Of a stretch of DNA of 34,050 bases, positions 1 to 9,140 are shown piece after piece. The notes under the pieces were generated by a model. The model searched no databases. It was not told where the DNA came from and saw nothing but the letters and a program-made list of their open reading frames with translations. The stretch is taken from contig MGOU01000027.1 of assembly GCA_001795385.1 (NCBI GenBank), positions 1 to 34,050 on the forward strand, given 5' to 3'. The position numbers and the translations under genes were made by a program. Source of the DNA: Clostridiales bacterium GWD2_32_19. GTDB taxonomy: Bacteria > Bacillota > Clostridia > Lachnospirales > UBA12420. Within the stretch, counting starts at the first letter, position 1, and the number at the start of each line of letters is the position of its first letter.

Positions 1-20
1 AACTTCTATGAGGTGATTTT

Positions 21-698
21 ATGTTCTTTAAATGGCTACTAAAATTATTATGCTTTGTAAAATTCATTTCTACAAGCAATCTTCCCAAACCTCTTAATAA
101 AGAAGAGGAGAAGATGTATTTAGAACAGTATAAAAACGAAAATGATGAAGATGCTAAAAGAATTCTTATAGAAAGGAACCTAAGGTTAGTTGCAAATGTA
201 GCTAAAAAGTATGGCAATGGAAGGAGAGATATGGATGATTTGCTTTCTATAGGGACGATAGGCCTTATAAAAGGTATAACAAGCTTTAAAATAGAAAAAG
301 AAAGTAAACTTTCAACATATGTTTCAAAATGCATAGAAAATGAGATATTAATGAGTATAAGAAGCGGAAAGAAAGGAAGTAAAGAGGTTTCACTTAATGA
401 ACAAGTCGGAGTTGATAAAGAAGGTAATGAAATCTCACTTATGGATATTCTTAGTATAGATGAGAAAGAAGTGTTTGAGAAGATAGATTTAAAGTCAAAT
501 ACAGAAATGTTATATAATAAAATACAAAGTATACTTACAAAATTAGAAGAACAGGTTATAGTGAAAAGATATGGTTTGTATAATAAAAAAAGAAAGACGC
601 AAGACCAAGTGGCGTGTGAATTAAATATATCACGCTCATATGTCTCAAGAATAGAAAAAAAAGCACTAGAAAAATTAAGATCAAGCTTTAAAGATTAG
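21..698 (+). CDS. sigK: RNA polymerase sporulation sigma factor, sigma-K type
   Basis: Predicted late mother-cell sigma factor that directs RNA polymerase to spore coat and maturation genes. The 225-residue protein has sigma region 2 at about residues 40-110 (IERNLRLVA, then SIGTIGLIKG) and a region 4 helix-turn-helix at about 190-220 (ISRSYVSRIEKKALEKL). The segment CIENEILMSIR and the later DKEGNEISLMDIL are typical of SigK and distinguish it from SigE. The first 20 or so residues are hydrophobic and precede LPKPL, matching the position of the pro-sequence removed from pro-sigma-K in Bacillus. GAGGTGA at 10-16 is the ribosome binding site for the ATG. The gene is uninterrupted, with no skin-like element. 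Its promoter lies outside the window. Confidence 0.88.
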   Translation: MFFKWLLKLLCFVKFISTSNLPKPLNKEEEKMYLEQYKNENDEDAKRILIERNLRLVANVAKKYGNGRRDMDDLLSIGTIGLIKGITSFKIEKESKLSTYVSKCIENEILMSIRSGKKGSKEVSLNEQVGVDKEGNEISLMDILSIDEKEVFEKIDLKSNTEMLYNKIQSILTKLEEQVIVKRYGLYNKKRKTQDQVACELNISRSYVSRIEKKALEKLRSSFKD

Positions 699-710
699 GA
701 ACTAAGCTAG

Positions 711-739
711 TTGACTTTTATGATAAGAGAGTATATAAT
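711..739 (+). promoter_or_regulatory. Sigma-A type promoter for truB
   Basis: TTGACT (711-716) and TATAAT (734-739) are separated by exactly 17 bases. It lies 13 bases after the sigK stop and drives a leader of roughly 80 nucleotides ahead of truB, so truB is probably transcribed independently of sigK. Confidence 0.8.
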
Positions 740-760
740 TAAGCGAAAATGGCACATGGT

Positions 761-799
761 CAGAACAAGATCCCTCGGGTGATGGAGGGATTTTGTCTG
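761..799 (+). other. Strong hairpin in the truB 5' leader
   Basis: Bases 761-776 pair with 785-799. The core is ATCCCTC/GAGGGAT, extended by a CAAG/TTTG-type region with one G-U pair and one bulge, and the loop is 8 bases. There is no U-run after it, so it is not a standard terminator. It could be an mRNA-stabilising or protein-binding leader structure, or the remnant of a dispersed GATCCCTC/GAGGGATC-type repeat as seen at 15741 and 25453. Confidence 0.6.
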
Positions 800-828
800 C
801 AACTTGATAACTAGAAAGGAATTGAATT

Positions 829-1734
829 ATGGGAGAGATAAATGGAATAATAAATATATATAAGGAAAAGGGATATACTTCACATGATTTGGTGATGAAA
901 GTCAGAAAGATTTTGTGGACTAAGAAAGTTGGACATGCAGGTACACTAGACCCTGATGCAGAGGGAGTAATGACCGTATGTATAGGGAAAGCTACAAAAG
1001 TAATAGAATATATGGTTGAAAAAGATAAAGAGTATGTAGCAACGGTGAAACTAGGTGTTACTACAGATACACAAGACATAACAGGTAAAGTAATTACAGA
1101 ATGTGAGGTGCCACATCTTGATAAACCCCACTTATTAGAAGTTATGAATGCTTTTATGGGTGAGTACATGCAAATGCCTCCTATGTTTTCAGCTATAAAA
1201 ATCAATGGAAAGAAATTATATGAATTAGCAAGAGAAGGAAAAGAAATTGAACGTGAGACAAGAAAAGTATATATAAGAGAAATAGAGTTGACAAAGATAG
1301 TAAGCTACGATGAATTTGAAATACGAGTTGTATGTTCAAAAGGTACATACATAAGAACACTTTGTCACGATATAGGACAAGTACTAAGCTGTGGGGCTTG
1401 TATGAAAACACTTTTAAGAAAAAGAGTTGGAAGGTTTTCTTTAGCTGATTGTATAAAACTAGAAGATTTATCAAATGATAAACTATTATCTGAAAAGTTG
1501 ATTAATATAGAAGACATCTTTGAAAAATATGAAAAGATATATGTAGATGAATTAGGAGAAAAAACTTTATTAAATGGTGCCAAAATAAACTTGAAAAATA
1601 TAAGAAATAATGCTATTATAGAAACATCTAATTTTTATAGGGTCTACGATACAACAGAAAAATTTATAGCATTGTATAAATGCATAGAAGAAGAGGACGA
1701 AAAGCTGTTGAAGGTGGAAAAGATGTTTATATAA
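829..1734 (+). CDS. truB: tRNA pseudouridine(55) synthase TruB
   Basis: Converts uridine 55 in the T-psi-C loop of tRNAs to pseudouridine in the cytoplasm. The 301-residue protein has the family motif GHAGTLDPDAEG with the catalytic aspartate at D41, and the second conserved block KGTYIRTLCHD at about residues 171-181. Length is normal for bacterial TruB. AGAAAGGA at 813-820 is the ribosome binding site for the ATG. It has its own promoter (711-739) and a leader hairpin. In many Firmicutes truB sits in the rbfA-truB-ribF cluster; here it stands alone between sigK and a deacetylase gene, so that synteny is lost. Confidence 0.95.
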   Translation: MGEINGIINIYKEKGYTSHDLVMKVRKILWTKKVGHAGTLDPDAEGVMTVCIGKATKVIEYMVEKDKEYVATVKLGVTTDTQDITGKVITECEVPHLDKPHLLEVMNAFMGEYMQMPPMFSAIKINGKKLYELAREGKEIERETRKVYIREIELTKIVSYDEFEIRVVCSKGTYIRTLCHDIGQVLSCGACMKTLLRKRVGRFSLADCIKLEDLSNDKLLSEKLINIEDIFEKYEKIYVDELGEKTLLNGAKINLKNIRNNAIIETSNFYRVYDTTEKFIALYKCIEEEDEKLLKVEKMFI

Positions 1735-1806
1735 GGAAACAAAGCGAAATCAAAGATAGTGTCAAAAGTATTTTACACTACCAAATCAAAAGAAGAGGTG
1801 TTAAAT

Positions 1807-2883
1807 ATGAAAAAAATAATATATATTTTCGTACTTATGTTTTTACTAACAGCTTGTGCTAATGATCAATCTGTGAAACAAAACACAAATAATGTTCCAA
1901 ATACAGTAAATACGGAGAAAGAGGCATCCAGCGACTCAACTAAAAGTCTGATGACCAACGATGATTATGCTAGACTAAAAGTTAATGAATTGGGTGAAAT
2001 ACCAGTCGTTATGTATCATGCATTAGTAGACGAAAATCCGCCAACCTCATACCAAAGGACGAGGACTGCTTTCAAAAATGATTTACAGTATTTATATGAT
2101 AATAAATATAGGCTTATATCAATGAATGACTTTGTAAATCATAATATTAAAGTAGAAGCAGGATATACACCTGTGGTTTTCACATTTGATGATGGAGAAC
2201 CGTCTGACTTCTCTTTAGTGGAAAATGATGGGAAGTTAGTAGTAGCACCGGATTGTGCGGTAGATATATTAGAAAAATTTGCATTAAAGAATACTGACTT
2301 CGGGAAAAGTGCAACTTTCTTTATTAATGGTGGAGAAAGTCAGTTTAAAGGAGCAGGTACCTATAAGGAAAGACTTAAATATCTTGTTGATAATGGATTT
2401 GACATAGGAAATCATACTTACTCACATAGTGAGATGTCTAAACTTTCAGCAGGAAAGATACAAGAAGAAATAGGTAAAGTAGATGAAGCAATAAAGAAAG
2501 CAGTATCAGGGTATAATGTGAGTGCTTTAACATATCCATTTGGAATAAGACCTAAGACGGATGAGTTAAGACAATTAGTTCAGAATGGTGAGTATAATGG
2601 AGCTAAGTATCACAACGATATAGCATTTAGGGAAGGACCTAGTATGCCTAAATTATTACCTACAATACATGTGAAATATGACATGCTAAACGCACCTAGA
2701 CTAAGAGGAAATGAAGATGAAAAAGATGGAAATGACATGGGCGGATACCTGAAAAAATATGAGAAAACTCCAGAAAGAAGATACATCTCGGACGGTGATG
2801 CCAGCACGATAGTGGTACCGGTAAATGAAGAAGTGAATATTAATAAAGAAAGAGTAGGAGATAAAAAAATAGTAACATATTGA
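1807..2883 (+). CDS. Polysaccharide deacetylase family lipoprotein
   Basis: Predicted membrane-anchored carbohydrate esterase of family 4 (NodB homology), acting outside the cell on N-acetylated glycans such as peptidoglycan. I place the start at the ATG at 1807, not at upstream in-frame codons, because AGAAGAGGTG (1791-1800) is a good ribosome binding site and this start gives a clean lipoprotein signal: positive KK, hydrophobic stretch, lipobox LTAC with lipidated C17. Catalytic motifs are TFDDG at 126-130, HTYSH with metal-ligand histidines H203 and H207, and TYPFG at 242-246. The protein has 358 residues; an Asn/Thr/Ser-rich linker follows the lipid anchor. The substrate is not determinable here; a role in cell wall or spore cortex is only possible. 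Confidence 0.85.
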   Translation: MKKIIYIFVLMFLLTACANDQSVKQNTNNVPNTVNTEKEASSDSTKSLMTNDDYARLKVNELGEIPVVMYHALVDENPPTSYQRTRTAFKNDLQYLYDNKYRLISMNDFVNHNIKVEAGYTPVVFTFDDGEPSDFSLVENDGKLVVAPDCAVDILEKFALKNTDFGKSATFFINGGESQFKGAGTYKERLKYLVDNGFDIGNHTYSHSEMSKLSAGKIQEEIGKVDEAIKKAVSGYNVSALTYPFGIRPKTDELRQLVQNGEYNGAKYHNDIAFREGPSMPKLLPTIHVKYDMLNAPRLRGNEDEKDGNDMGGYLKKYEKTPERRYISDGDASTIVVPVNEEVNINKERVGDKKIVTY

Positions 2884-2914
2884 TCATAAAAAGATAATGC
2901 AAGTCTAATGTTAC

Positions 2915-2942
2915 AGTTCTCCCCTACTCTAGGGGAGGAACT
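2915..2942. repeat. Near-palindromic GC-rich hairpin before serS
   Basis: AGTTC plus CCCCTA pair with TAGGGG plus GAACT around a 3-base loop. The ends match those of the hairpin tips of the dispersed element copies at 11024 and 27088, so it may be a remnant of that family. It could also serve as a transcription end for the deacetylase gene, but no clear T-run follows. Confidence 0.6.
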
Positions 2943-2969
2943 AAAAATTTAAAAAGGGAGAGATAACTT

Positions 2970-4253
2970 ATGATAGATATTAATTTAATTAGAGAAAATG
3001 CAGAGGAAATAAAGGTGAAAATGCTCAAGAAGGTTGATAATATAGATTTTACAGACCTTTTAGAAAATGATAAAAAAAGAAGGGAACTTATTTTAGTAGT
3101 TGAAGAATTAAAGGCTGAAAAGAATAGAGTATCTAAGGAAATACCGGAGCTGAAAAAAGCTGGCAAAAATGTAGATAGTCTTATAAATGAAATGCAAGAA
3201 GTAGGAGAAAAAATAAAAAAACTAGACGAAGAATTAAATGAATATGATGCGAAGATACAATATTTTTTAGATAGATTACCCAATATACCAGATGACGATT
3301 TATTACCAGGTGGAAAAGAGAATAACAAGCATATTAGAGAATTTGGTAAAAAACCAGAGTTTGATTTTGAACCTAAAAACCATGTGGATTTGGCAACAAG
3401 TTTAGGACTTATTGACTACGAACGTGGAGCAAAACTTGCAGGTAATGGTTTTTGGATATACAAAGGTCTTGGAGCACATCTCGAGTGGGCATTACTAAAT
3501 TATTTTGTAAGCGAACACACTAAGGATGGTTACGAGTTTATAATGCCACCACACATACTAACATATGAAAGTGGCTATACAGCTGGACAATTCCCTAAGT
3601 TTGAAGAAGAAGTTTTTGTACTTGAAAAGCAAGAAAATAAAAGTTACAGACAATTTTTGGCACCTACAGCAGAAACTGCACTTATAAATTTACACAGAGA
3701 TGAAACACTAAAAGAAAGCGAATTACCTAAGAAATATTTTGGATATACACCTTGCTATAGAAGTGAAGCAGGAAGCTATAGAGCGGAAGAAAGAGGTATG
3801 ATAAGGGGACATCAATTTAATAAAATTGAAATGTTCCAATACACAAAGCCAGAAGATAGTGATGCAGCATTTGAAGAGTTAGTAAGAAAGGCTGAAAAGC
3901 TAGTTGAGGGATTGGGATTACATTATAAAACAGCTAAACTCGCTGCTGGTGACTGCAGTCATGCTATGGCGAGGACTTATGACATAGAAGTTTGGATACC
4001 AAGCATGGAAATATATAAAGAAGTAAGTTCAGCTTCAAATGCTAGAGAATATCAAGCAAGACGCGGTAATATGAAGTTTAGAAGAGAAGATGCAAACAAA
4101 ACAGAATATATACATACACTTAATGCATCAGGACTTGCAACAAGTAGAATAATACCTGCAATTCTAGAACAATTTCAACAAAAAGACGGTAGTGTAATAG
4201 TGCCTGAGGTGTTGAGAAAATTTATAGGTGTAGATGTTATAAAACCAGTATAA
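2970..4253 (+). CDS. serS: Serine--tRNA ligase
   Basis: Class II aminoacyl-tRNA synthetase that charges tRNA-Ser (and tRNA-Sec where present) with serine. The 427 residues show the expected order: an N-terminal coiled-coil arm at about 25-105, rich in Lys and Glu, which grips the long variable arm of tRNA-Ser; then the catalytic core with the TAETALINLHRDE block, motif 2 around YRSEAGSYRAEERGMIRGHQF, and the C-terminal motif 3 region HTLNASGLATSR. Length is normal. The ATG follows the ribosome binding site AAGGGAG (2954-2960). Confidence 0.97.
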   Translation: MIDINLIRENAEEIKVKMLKKVDNIDFTDLLENDKKRRELILVVEELKAEKNRVSKEIPELKKAGKNVDSLINEMQEVGEKIKKLDEELNEYDAKIQYFLDRLPNIPDDDLLPGGKENNKHIREFGKKPEFDFEPKNHVDLATSLGLIDYERGAKLAGNGFWIYKGLGAHLEWALLNYFVSEHTKDGYEFIMPPHILTYESGYTAGQFPKFEEEVFVLEKQENKSYRQFLAPTAETALINLHRDETLKESELPKKYFGYTPCYRSEAGSYRAEERGMIRGHQFNKIEMFQYTKPEDSDAAFEELVRKAEKLVEGLGLHYKTAKLAAGDCSHAMARTYDIEVWIPSMEIYKEVSSASNAREYQARRGNMKFRREDANKTEYIHTLNASGLATSRIIPAILEQFQQKDGSVIVPEVLRKFIGVDVIKPV

Positions 4254-4300
4254 TTTAATCTCTTTGGGTTCCTACCCCGTCGGCTTGCCACGGGGTAGCT

Positions 4301-4419
4301 TAATCTTCAGGGTCAATTACCCGCAGCTCTGTTGCGTGCGTCCTGTCATTGCGAGGTACGAAGCAATCTTGTACTTAAGCTAAAGGAGAGATTGCTTCGT
4401 ACCTCGCAATGACAAATAG
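4301..4419. repeat. Dispersed palindromic element, copy 1
   Basis: The gene-free interval 4254-4632 starts with this element. Its core is a perfect 25-base inverted repeat, 4345-4369 against 4389-4413 (GTCATTGCGAGGTACGAAG at the left end), around a 19-base loop. A near-identical copy in the same orientation lies at 7887-8006, including the unpaired left flank with CCGCAGCTCTG. Flanking hairpins CTACCCCGT/ACGGGGTAG (4273-4299) and CCGCAG/CTGCGG (4425-4440) belong to the same GC-rich patch. Similar GTCATTGCGAG-type palindromes occur between genes in many bacteria as I recall; none here encodes a protein. Confidence 0.85.
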
Positions 4420-4541
4420 ATACCCCGCAGCTTGCTGCGGTGAGGTTCATTAAAATAAAAGGAAAATACAGGAATATGGAGTAAATACGAGATAATGGCT
4501 GAAATCATAGTAAAACTGATGAAAATGAGTCCATACGAATC

Positions 4542-4570
4542 TTGCAAAAATGAGCCAAAGTTAGTAAAAT
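4542..4570 (+). promoter_or_regulatory. groESL promoter
   Basis: TTGCAA (4542-4547) and TAAAAT (4565-4570) with a 17-base spacer. The predicted transcription start falls just before the CIRCE operator, the classical arrangement for HrcA repression. Confidence 0.7.
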
Positions 4571-4579
4571 GTAACATAC

Positions 4580-4606
4580 TTAGCACTCTAAGTTAAAGAG
4601 TGCTAA
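4580..4606. promoter_or_regulatory. CIRCE operator (HrcA binding site)
   Basis: Perfect consensus TTAGCACTC, 9-base spacer, GAGTGCTAA. CIRCE is the known binding site of the heat-shock repressor HrcA. It lies between the promoter and groES, so the operon should be derepressed on heat or protein-folding stress. Confidence 0.97.
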
Positions 4607-4632
4607 AAATGCAGAAAAAAGGAGGAATATGT

Positions 4633-4917
4633 ATGAAACTTAGACCATTAGGGGATAAAGTAGTTTTAAAACAATTAGAAGCTGAAGAAAAAACAGTATC
4701 AGGGATAGTATTGCCTACAAAATCACAAGAAAAGCCACAGGAAGCTGAAGTAATAGCAGTTGGACCAGGTGGGTTTGTAGAAGGTAAGGAAGTAAAGATG
4801 GAAGTGAAGGTAGGAGACAAAGTATTGTATGCAAAATATTCAGGTACAGAAGTAAAAAAAGGTGAAGAAAAATACATGATAGTAAGTCAAAATGATATAT
4901 TAGCAATAATGGAATAA
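4633..4917 (+). CDS. groES: Co-chaperonin GroES (Hsp10)
   Basis: Seven-subunit lid of the GroEL folding chamber. The 94-residue protein begins MKLRPLGDKVVLK and carries the mobile-loop segment (EEKTVSGIVLPT) at about residues 18-29 that contacts GroEL. The start is the ATG at 4633, preceded by GGAGGA (4621-4626); an upstream in-frame codon at 4600 lies inside the CIRCE element and is rejected. It is the first gene of the CIRCE-controlled operon with groEL 34 bases downstream. Confidence 0.96.
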   Translation: MKLRPLGDKVVLKQLEAEEKTVSGIVLPTKSQEKPQEAEVIAVGPGGFVEGKEVKMEVKVGDKVLYAKYSGTEVKKGEEKYMIVSQNDILAIME

Positions 4918-4923
4918 TGATTA

Positions 4924-6580
<1,657 letters not shown>

Positions 6581-6584
6581 AAAT

Positions 6585-6605
6585 AGCTCCTTAGGGAGCT
6601 GTTTT
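6585..6605 (+). terminator. Terminator of groESL
   Basis: AGCTCC (6585-6590), a TTAG loop and GGAGCT, followed by GTTTT. It begins four bases after the groEL stop. Confidence 0.8.
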
Positions 6606-6649
6606 CAATTACTAGTTATAATTTAAAAGAGGAAAATGGAGTTGAGTTA

Positions 6650-7513
6650 ATGTTAGAAAATATACAAAAATATTTTAATGATTATGCCAATACTGATGTA
6701 GATAACATATTAATACTTATTGGTATTGTTTTAGGTATATATATGATAAAGGATATCTTTTCTTTTATTGTTTATAGAAAAACCAAAGACGCCAAATTGG
6801 GATATGCTATAAAAAAGTTTCTTTCTTATATAACAATTTTTGTAGGAACAGCAATATTTTTTTATGTATACTTTAGATATTATAAATATTTAGGTACGCT
6901 ACTAGGTTTTTTCTCAGCTGGTCTTGCAATTGCACTTAGAGAACCTATTTTAAACATAGCAACGTGGTTCTATATATTTTCAACAAAGCCTTTTGAAGTT
7001 GGAGATAGGATAAAAATAGGTGAGTATTCAGGAGATGTTATAGATATAAGGTTATCAAGGTTTACATTACTTGAAATAGGGGACTGGGTAGAATCAGAAC
7101 AAAGTACTGGCAGAATTATTCATGTACCTAATGGAAGAGCAATTTTAAATGAGATAACAAACTATACTAAAGGATACAAATATATTTGGGATGAAATTTC
7201 AGTTACCGTCACACTAGATAGTGACTGGAAAGAAGCGAAATATATTTTAAATAAAATCATACTAAAATATACAGATCATTTAAGTAAGAAGGTACGAGAA
7301 AATATAAAACAAGCAAATAAAAAATATATGATATCTAATTTTAAATATCTAACACCGGTTGTTTATACTAAATTAGAGGAAAATGGAATAAAACTAATTA
7401 TGAGGTATTTAACAAAACCAAGAAATAGAAGAACCATGCAGCATAGGATTTGGGAAGAGATACTTGAAAAATTTATTGGACTTGAAAATATAAAAATCGT
7501 ACAAAAACCGTAG
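6650..7513 (+). CDS. Mechanosensitive ion channel, MscS family
   Basis: Predicted inner-membrane tension-gated channel that releases solutes after hypo-osmotic shock. The 287-residue protein has about three transmembrane helices (residues about 17-40, 57-80 and 83-108). The third is the Gly/Ala-rich pore helix (GFFSAGLAIALREPILN), followed by the beta-domain signature FEVGDRIKIGEYSGDVIDI and VPNGRAILNEI. Length matches small MscS proteins. Its stop codon lies in the loop of the terminator hairpin at 7496-7530. A CDS-independent promoter was not identified; a short gap follows the groEL terminator. Confidence 0.88.
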   Translation: MLENIQKYFNDYANTDVDNILILIGIVLGIYMIKDIFSFIVYRKTKDAKLGYAIKKFLSYITIFVGTAIFFYVYFRYYKYLGTLLGFFSAGLAIALREPILNIATWFYIFSTKPFEVGDRIKIGEYSGDVIDIRLSRFTLLEIGDWVESEQSTGRIIHVPNGRAILNEITNYTKGYKYIWDEISVTVTLDSDWKEAKYILNKIILKYTDHLSKKVRENIKQANKKYMISNFKYLTPVVYTKLEENGIKLIMRYLTKPRNRRTMQHRIWEEILEKFIGLENIKIVQKP

Positions 7514-7530
7514 GAGGGTTTTTGTACGAT
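7496..7530 (+). terminator. Terminator overlapping the end of the MscS gene
   Basis: Perfect 14-base stem, 7496-7509 with 7517-7530 (ATCGTACAAAAACC/GGTTTTTGTACGAT), and a 7-base loop that contains the stop codon. The left arm encodes the last residues of the channel protein. The T-content lies inside the stem, so it may work as a terminator or as an mRNA 3'-end stabiliser. Confidence 0.65.
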
Positions 7531-7583
7531 TTGTGATTTAAGGATTGAGGATTAAAAGATTAAGGATTTAAGGATTAAGGATT

Positions 7584-7859
7584 AAAAGATTAAAAGATTA
7601 AAAGATTAAAAGATTAAAAGATTAGTAATTTAAAGATTAATACGTTACTTTTTTGAAAAAGTAACACAAAAACACACAAGCGACTTAAATCTTTTAAGAA
7701 GTTCTTAGTTTTTCTAATACGAATTGCTTAGACAAGGCGTTCGCGTTCGCTAGTATGGACAAGACATTATCCGCAATTCATACCTACGAAAAACTAGACT
7801 TCTAAAAATCTTTAAGTAAAAGATTGGGAAAGATTAAAAGATTAAAAGATTAAAAGATT
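7584..7859. repeat. Tandem 8-bp AAAAGATT arrays flanking a foldback
   Basis: Five perfect AAAAGATT units occupy 7584-7623, preceded by degenerate AAGGATT-like units from about 7540. Four further units (the first GAAAGATT) occupy 7828-7859. The two arrays flank the foldback at 7684-7816. Unit length and sequence match the AAAATATT array at 8251 apart from one base. Confidence 0.9.
7684..7816. repeat. Imperfect foldback element
   Basis: The left arm (7684-7727) and right arm (7773-7816) are imperfect inverted repeats of about 44 bases with small mismatches and indels, for example CTTAAA/TTTAAG at the tips and GAATTGC/GCAATTC at the inner ends. The 45-base centre contains GCGTTCGCGTTCGC. Just outside lies a GTTACTTTTTTGAAAAAGTAAC hairpin (near 7645). 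It resembles a non-autonomous, MITE-like element without a gene. Confidence 0.7.
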
Positions 7860-7886
7860 AGAACAAAAGAACAAATAGTTAATAAT

Positions 7887-8006
7887 TAATCTCTTAGGGT
7901 CAATTCCCCGCAGCTCTGCTGCGTGTGTCCTGTCATTGCGAGGTACGAAGCAATCTTGTACTTAAGCTAAAAGAGAGATTGCTTCGTACCTCGCAATGAC
8001 AAATAA
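7887..8006. repeat. Dispersed palindromic element, copy 2
   Basis: Near-identical to 4301-4419 and in the same orientation. The perfect 25-base inverted repeat lies at 7932-7956 and 7976-8000. Differences from copy 1 are a few single bases in the flank and loop (for example AAAGAG against AAGGAG). The preserved stem in both copies suggests recent spread or selection on the structure. Confidence 0.85.
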
Positions 8007-8250
8007 AATCTCTGTCATATTCACTTACAGGTATGTCCCGGCGCTCAGTATTTTTGAGCGGAAAGGGCAGAACGTTAGAAGCCTCTAACCAAAAATAAAA
8101 TAATCTTTTTTCCTAATCCGCAAACTGTTTGAGCAGAGTGAAGCGAACGCGTAATGAGCGAGTTCTTGCGGCTATTCCCACAAGGGTGGGGGTTAGGGGG
8201 GTTGAGTTTTTTTGTTACTTTTTTTTGAAAAAAAGTAAAAGTATTTATTT

Positions 8251-8378
8251 AAAATATTAAAATATTAAAATATTAAAATATTAAAATATTAAAATATTAA
8301 AATATTAAAATATTAAAATATTAAAATATTAAAATATTAAAATATTAAAATATTGAAATATTGAAAGATTAAAATATT
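8251..8378. repeat. 8-bp AAAATATT tandem array upstream of spoIIR
   Basis: Thirteen perfect AAAATATT units (8251-8354), then GAAATATT, GAAAGATT and a further AAAATATT. The array ends 38 bases before the candidate sigma-F -35 element of spoIIR. Such perfect arrays are prone to slipped-strand copy-number change. Confidence 0.92.
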
Positions 8379-8416
8379 GAAAATATAATTCTTGAAGGGA
8401 TTATATTTTTTTTATT

Positions 8417-8446
8417 GTATAAAAAAGGTTAGATATGGCAATAAAT
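8417..8446 (+). promoter_or_regulatory. Candidate sigma-F promoter of spoIIR
   Basis: GTATA (8417-8421), exactly 15 bases, then GGCAATAAAT (8437-8446). As I recall it, the Bacillus sigma-F consensus is GYWTA, N15, GGNRANAMTW; the -10 element here has one mismatch. spoIIR is a known sigma-F target, which supports the call. Confidence 0.5.
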
Positions 8447-8493
8447 TATATAGAAGATGTATTTGTAAATGTGTAAAAGGGAGAGTGATTTTT

Positions 8494-9126
8494 ATGTTAG
8501 CTATCTTGAAAAAAGAAAGGAATATATTAATACTATCTTTAATAATTGGAATGATTATTACCTTTTCATATGTTACTGCCACAGCAAGTTTTTATACAAG
8601 AGATTTACAAGAAGATATGGCTAGTAAAATAATAAGATTTCATTGTATAGCAAATAGTGATAGTAGTGATGATCAAACACTTAAGTTGAAAGTTAGAGAT
8701 GAAATATTAAATAAGATGAGAGATAAAATGAGTGATGCACAGAATATAAATGAAACAAGAAAGATTATATTGGAAAATATAGATAGTATAAAGAAAGTAG
8801 CTGAAAGTGTGGTGGCTTCTGAAGGTAAAAATTATAAAGTACAAGTAAAATTACAAGAAAATGTAAGCTTTCCAGTAAAAGAATACGGTGACATAGTAAT
8901 GCCAGCAGGTAAATACGAGGCTTTAAGGGTGATAATAGGCAGCGGCGAAGGTAAGAACTGGTGGTGTGTAATGTTCCCTCCACTATGCTTCGTAGATGAA
9001 TCATATGCGATAGTAGATAGCAAGTCTAATAAAAAATTAAAAGATACATTAACATATGATGAGTATAGAATGATTACAGAAAATAAGAAGGTAGATGTGA
9101 AGGTAAAGTTTAGAATGTTTCAGTAA
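8494..9126 (+). CDS. spoIIR: Stage II sporulation protein R
   Basis: Forespore-made secreted signalling protein that triggers SpoIIGA to process pro-sigma-E in the mother cell. I choose the ATG at 8494, preceded by AAAGGGAGAG (8476-8485). This gives a 210-residue protein with an N-terminal signal/anchor helix at about 12-32. The conserved core is IIRFHCIANSDSSDDQTLKLKVRDE at about residues 50-72, and the C-terminal half carries WWCVMFPPLCFVD, typical of SpoIIR. An in-frame codon at 8392 would lie upstream of the likely promoter and is rejected. The gene appears monocistronic and precedes the toxin-antitoxin-like locus. Confidence 0.9.
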   Translation: MLAILKKERNILILSLIIGMIITFSYVTATASFYTRDLQEDMASKIIRFHCIANSDSSDDQTLKLKVRDEILNKMRDKMSDAQNINETRKIILENIDSIKKVAESVVASEGKNYKVQVKLQENVSFPVKEYGDIVMPAGKYEALRVIIGSGEGKNWWCVMFPPLCFVDESYAIVDSKSNKKLKDTLTYDEYRMITENKKVDVKVKFRMFQ

Positions 9127-9140
9127 TTTATGATATTTTG

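Larger units (their letters stand above)
7514..8493. other. Repeat-filled gene-free interval of about 1 kb
   Basis: No supportable gene. It contains, in order: 8-bp AAAAGATT tandem units (7584-7623, again 7828-7859), a foldback (7684-7816), palindromic element copy 2 (7887-8006), a GC-richer patch with inverted ends CCGCAA (8118-8123) and TTGCGG (8166-8171), a T-rich/A-rich hairpin near 8210-8235, the AAAATATT array (8251-8378) and the presumed spoIIR promoter. Confidence 0.8.

Noticed and set aside
1680-1862. 60-codon frame overlapping the end of truB and the start of the deacetylase gene
   Set aside because: Out of frame with both real genes, no ribosome binding site, basic low-complexity translation.
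8251-8378. Regular array considered as a CRISPR
   Set aside because: The 8-bp units are contiguous with no spacers; it is a simple tandem repeat.
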